Shown: piece by piece, positions 6,514 to 6,561 of the stretch
How the letters are laid out: each line of letters starts with the position of its first letter
Position numbering within the stretch: position 1 is the stretch's first letter
Source: Amphritea sp.
GTDB lineage: Bacteria > Pseudomonadota > Gammaproteobacteria > Pseudomonadales > Nitrincolaceae
Length of the DNA stretch: 6,561 nt
NCBI GenBank assembly: GCA_024679635.1
Contig: JAIBDA010000077.1
Location: 1-6,561, forward strand
Direction of reading: 5' to 3'
The notes under the pieces: generated by a model
The model's input: only the letters and a program-made list of their open reading frames with translations
What the model was told of the DNA's origin: nothing
Database searches by the model: none
Made by a program: the position numbers and the translations under genes

Positions 6514-6542
6514 TTGCGAATCATTCTTGTTTGCATTAGCAT
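6514..6542 (+). promoter_or_regulatory. Possible sigma-70 promoter overlapping the Fur-like box
   Basis: TTGCGA (6514-6519) and TAGCAT (6537-6542) are 17 bases apart, each matching the consensus at four of six bases. The Fur-like palindrome fills the spacer, the usual arrangement for iron repression. A plus-strand gene would start just beyond the window edge. Confidence 0.3.
6515..6535. promoter_or_regulatory. Fur-box-like palindrome
   Basis: Arms TGCGAAT (6515-6521) and GTTTGCA (6529-6535) form an imperfect 21-base palindrome. It resembles the extended Fur site TGCAAATGATAATCATTTGCA at 15 of 21 positions by my count, though the central ATCATT-type core is degenerate. It lies about 77 bases after the di-heme cytochrome gene. 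Such cytochromes are often neighbours of iron-regulated imelysin genes, which makes Fur control of the next gene plausible. Confidence 0.45.
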
Positions 6543-6561
6543 TTACTCCTGAATTTACAGG

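Noticed and set aside
1..6561. tRNA, rRNA, CRISPR array, integrase, toxin-antitoxin pair or phage genes
   Set aside because: Looked for by eye on both strands. No cloverleaf, regularly spaced repeats or relevant protein families were seen.

Overview
The window looks like ordinary chromosome from a Gram-negative gammaproteobacterium. It carries a close NhaB homologue, a Prx5-glutaredoxin hybrid peroxidase, a CopA-type copper ATPase and a periplasmic di-heme oxidoreductase with a Fur-like site nearby. Protein flavour and base composition suggest a marine, Oceanospirillales- or Pseudomonas-like lineage. That placement is inference; no rRNA or marker gene is present.

Layout. (1) Positions 1-1920, plus strand: the 3' part of a P1B-1 Cu(I)-exporting ATPase (copA), whose N-terminus lies outside the window. 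(2) Positions 1983-2246, plus strand: an unrecognised 87-residue ORF with a very strong ribosome binding site. Its last 50 bases overlap, tail to tail, the 3' end of the next gene. (3) Positions 2197-3696, minus strand: nhaB, a Na+/H+ antiporter. (4) Positions 3697-3958: a divergent intergenic region with an OxyR-like half-site and several small palindromes. (5) Positions 3959-4690, plus strand: the hybrid peroxiredoxin/glutaredoxin, followed by a classic intrinsic terminator at 4701-4732. (6) Positions 4733-4968: noncoding DNA with a perfect TATAAT, small inverted repeats and a possible remnant of a dispersed repeat. (7) Positions 4969-6438, plus strand: an exported di-heme c-type cytochrome of the DHOR/DUF1111 family. 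(8) Positions 6439-6561: noncoding DNA with a Fur-box-like palindrome overlapping a possible promoter that points out of the window.

The genes share a theme of metal, redox and ion homeostasis: copper export, sodium/pH balance, peroxide detoxification, and probably iron- or heme-linked periplasmic redox chemistry. Orientation, spacing and the terminator argue for separate transcription units rather than one operon. I found no convincing new multi-gene system. The items most worth checking are the small ORF overlapping nhaB with its two mutually exclusive hairpins, the OxyR-like site, the Fur-like site, and the repeat-like DNA upstream of the cytochrome.
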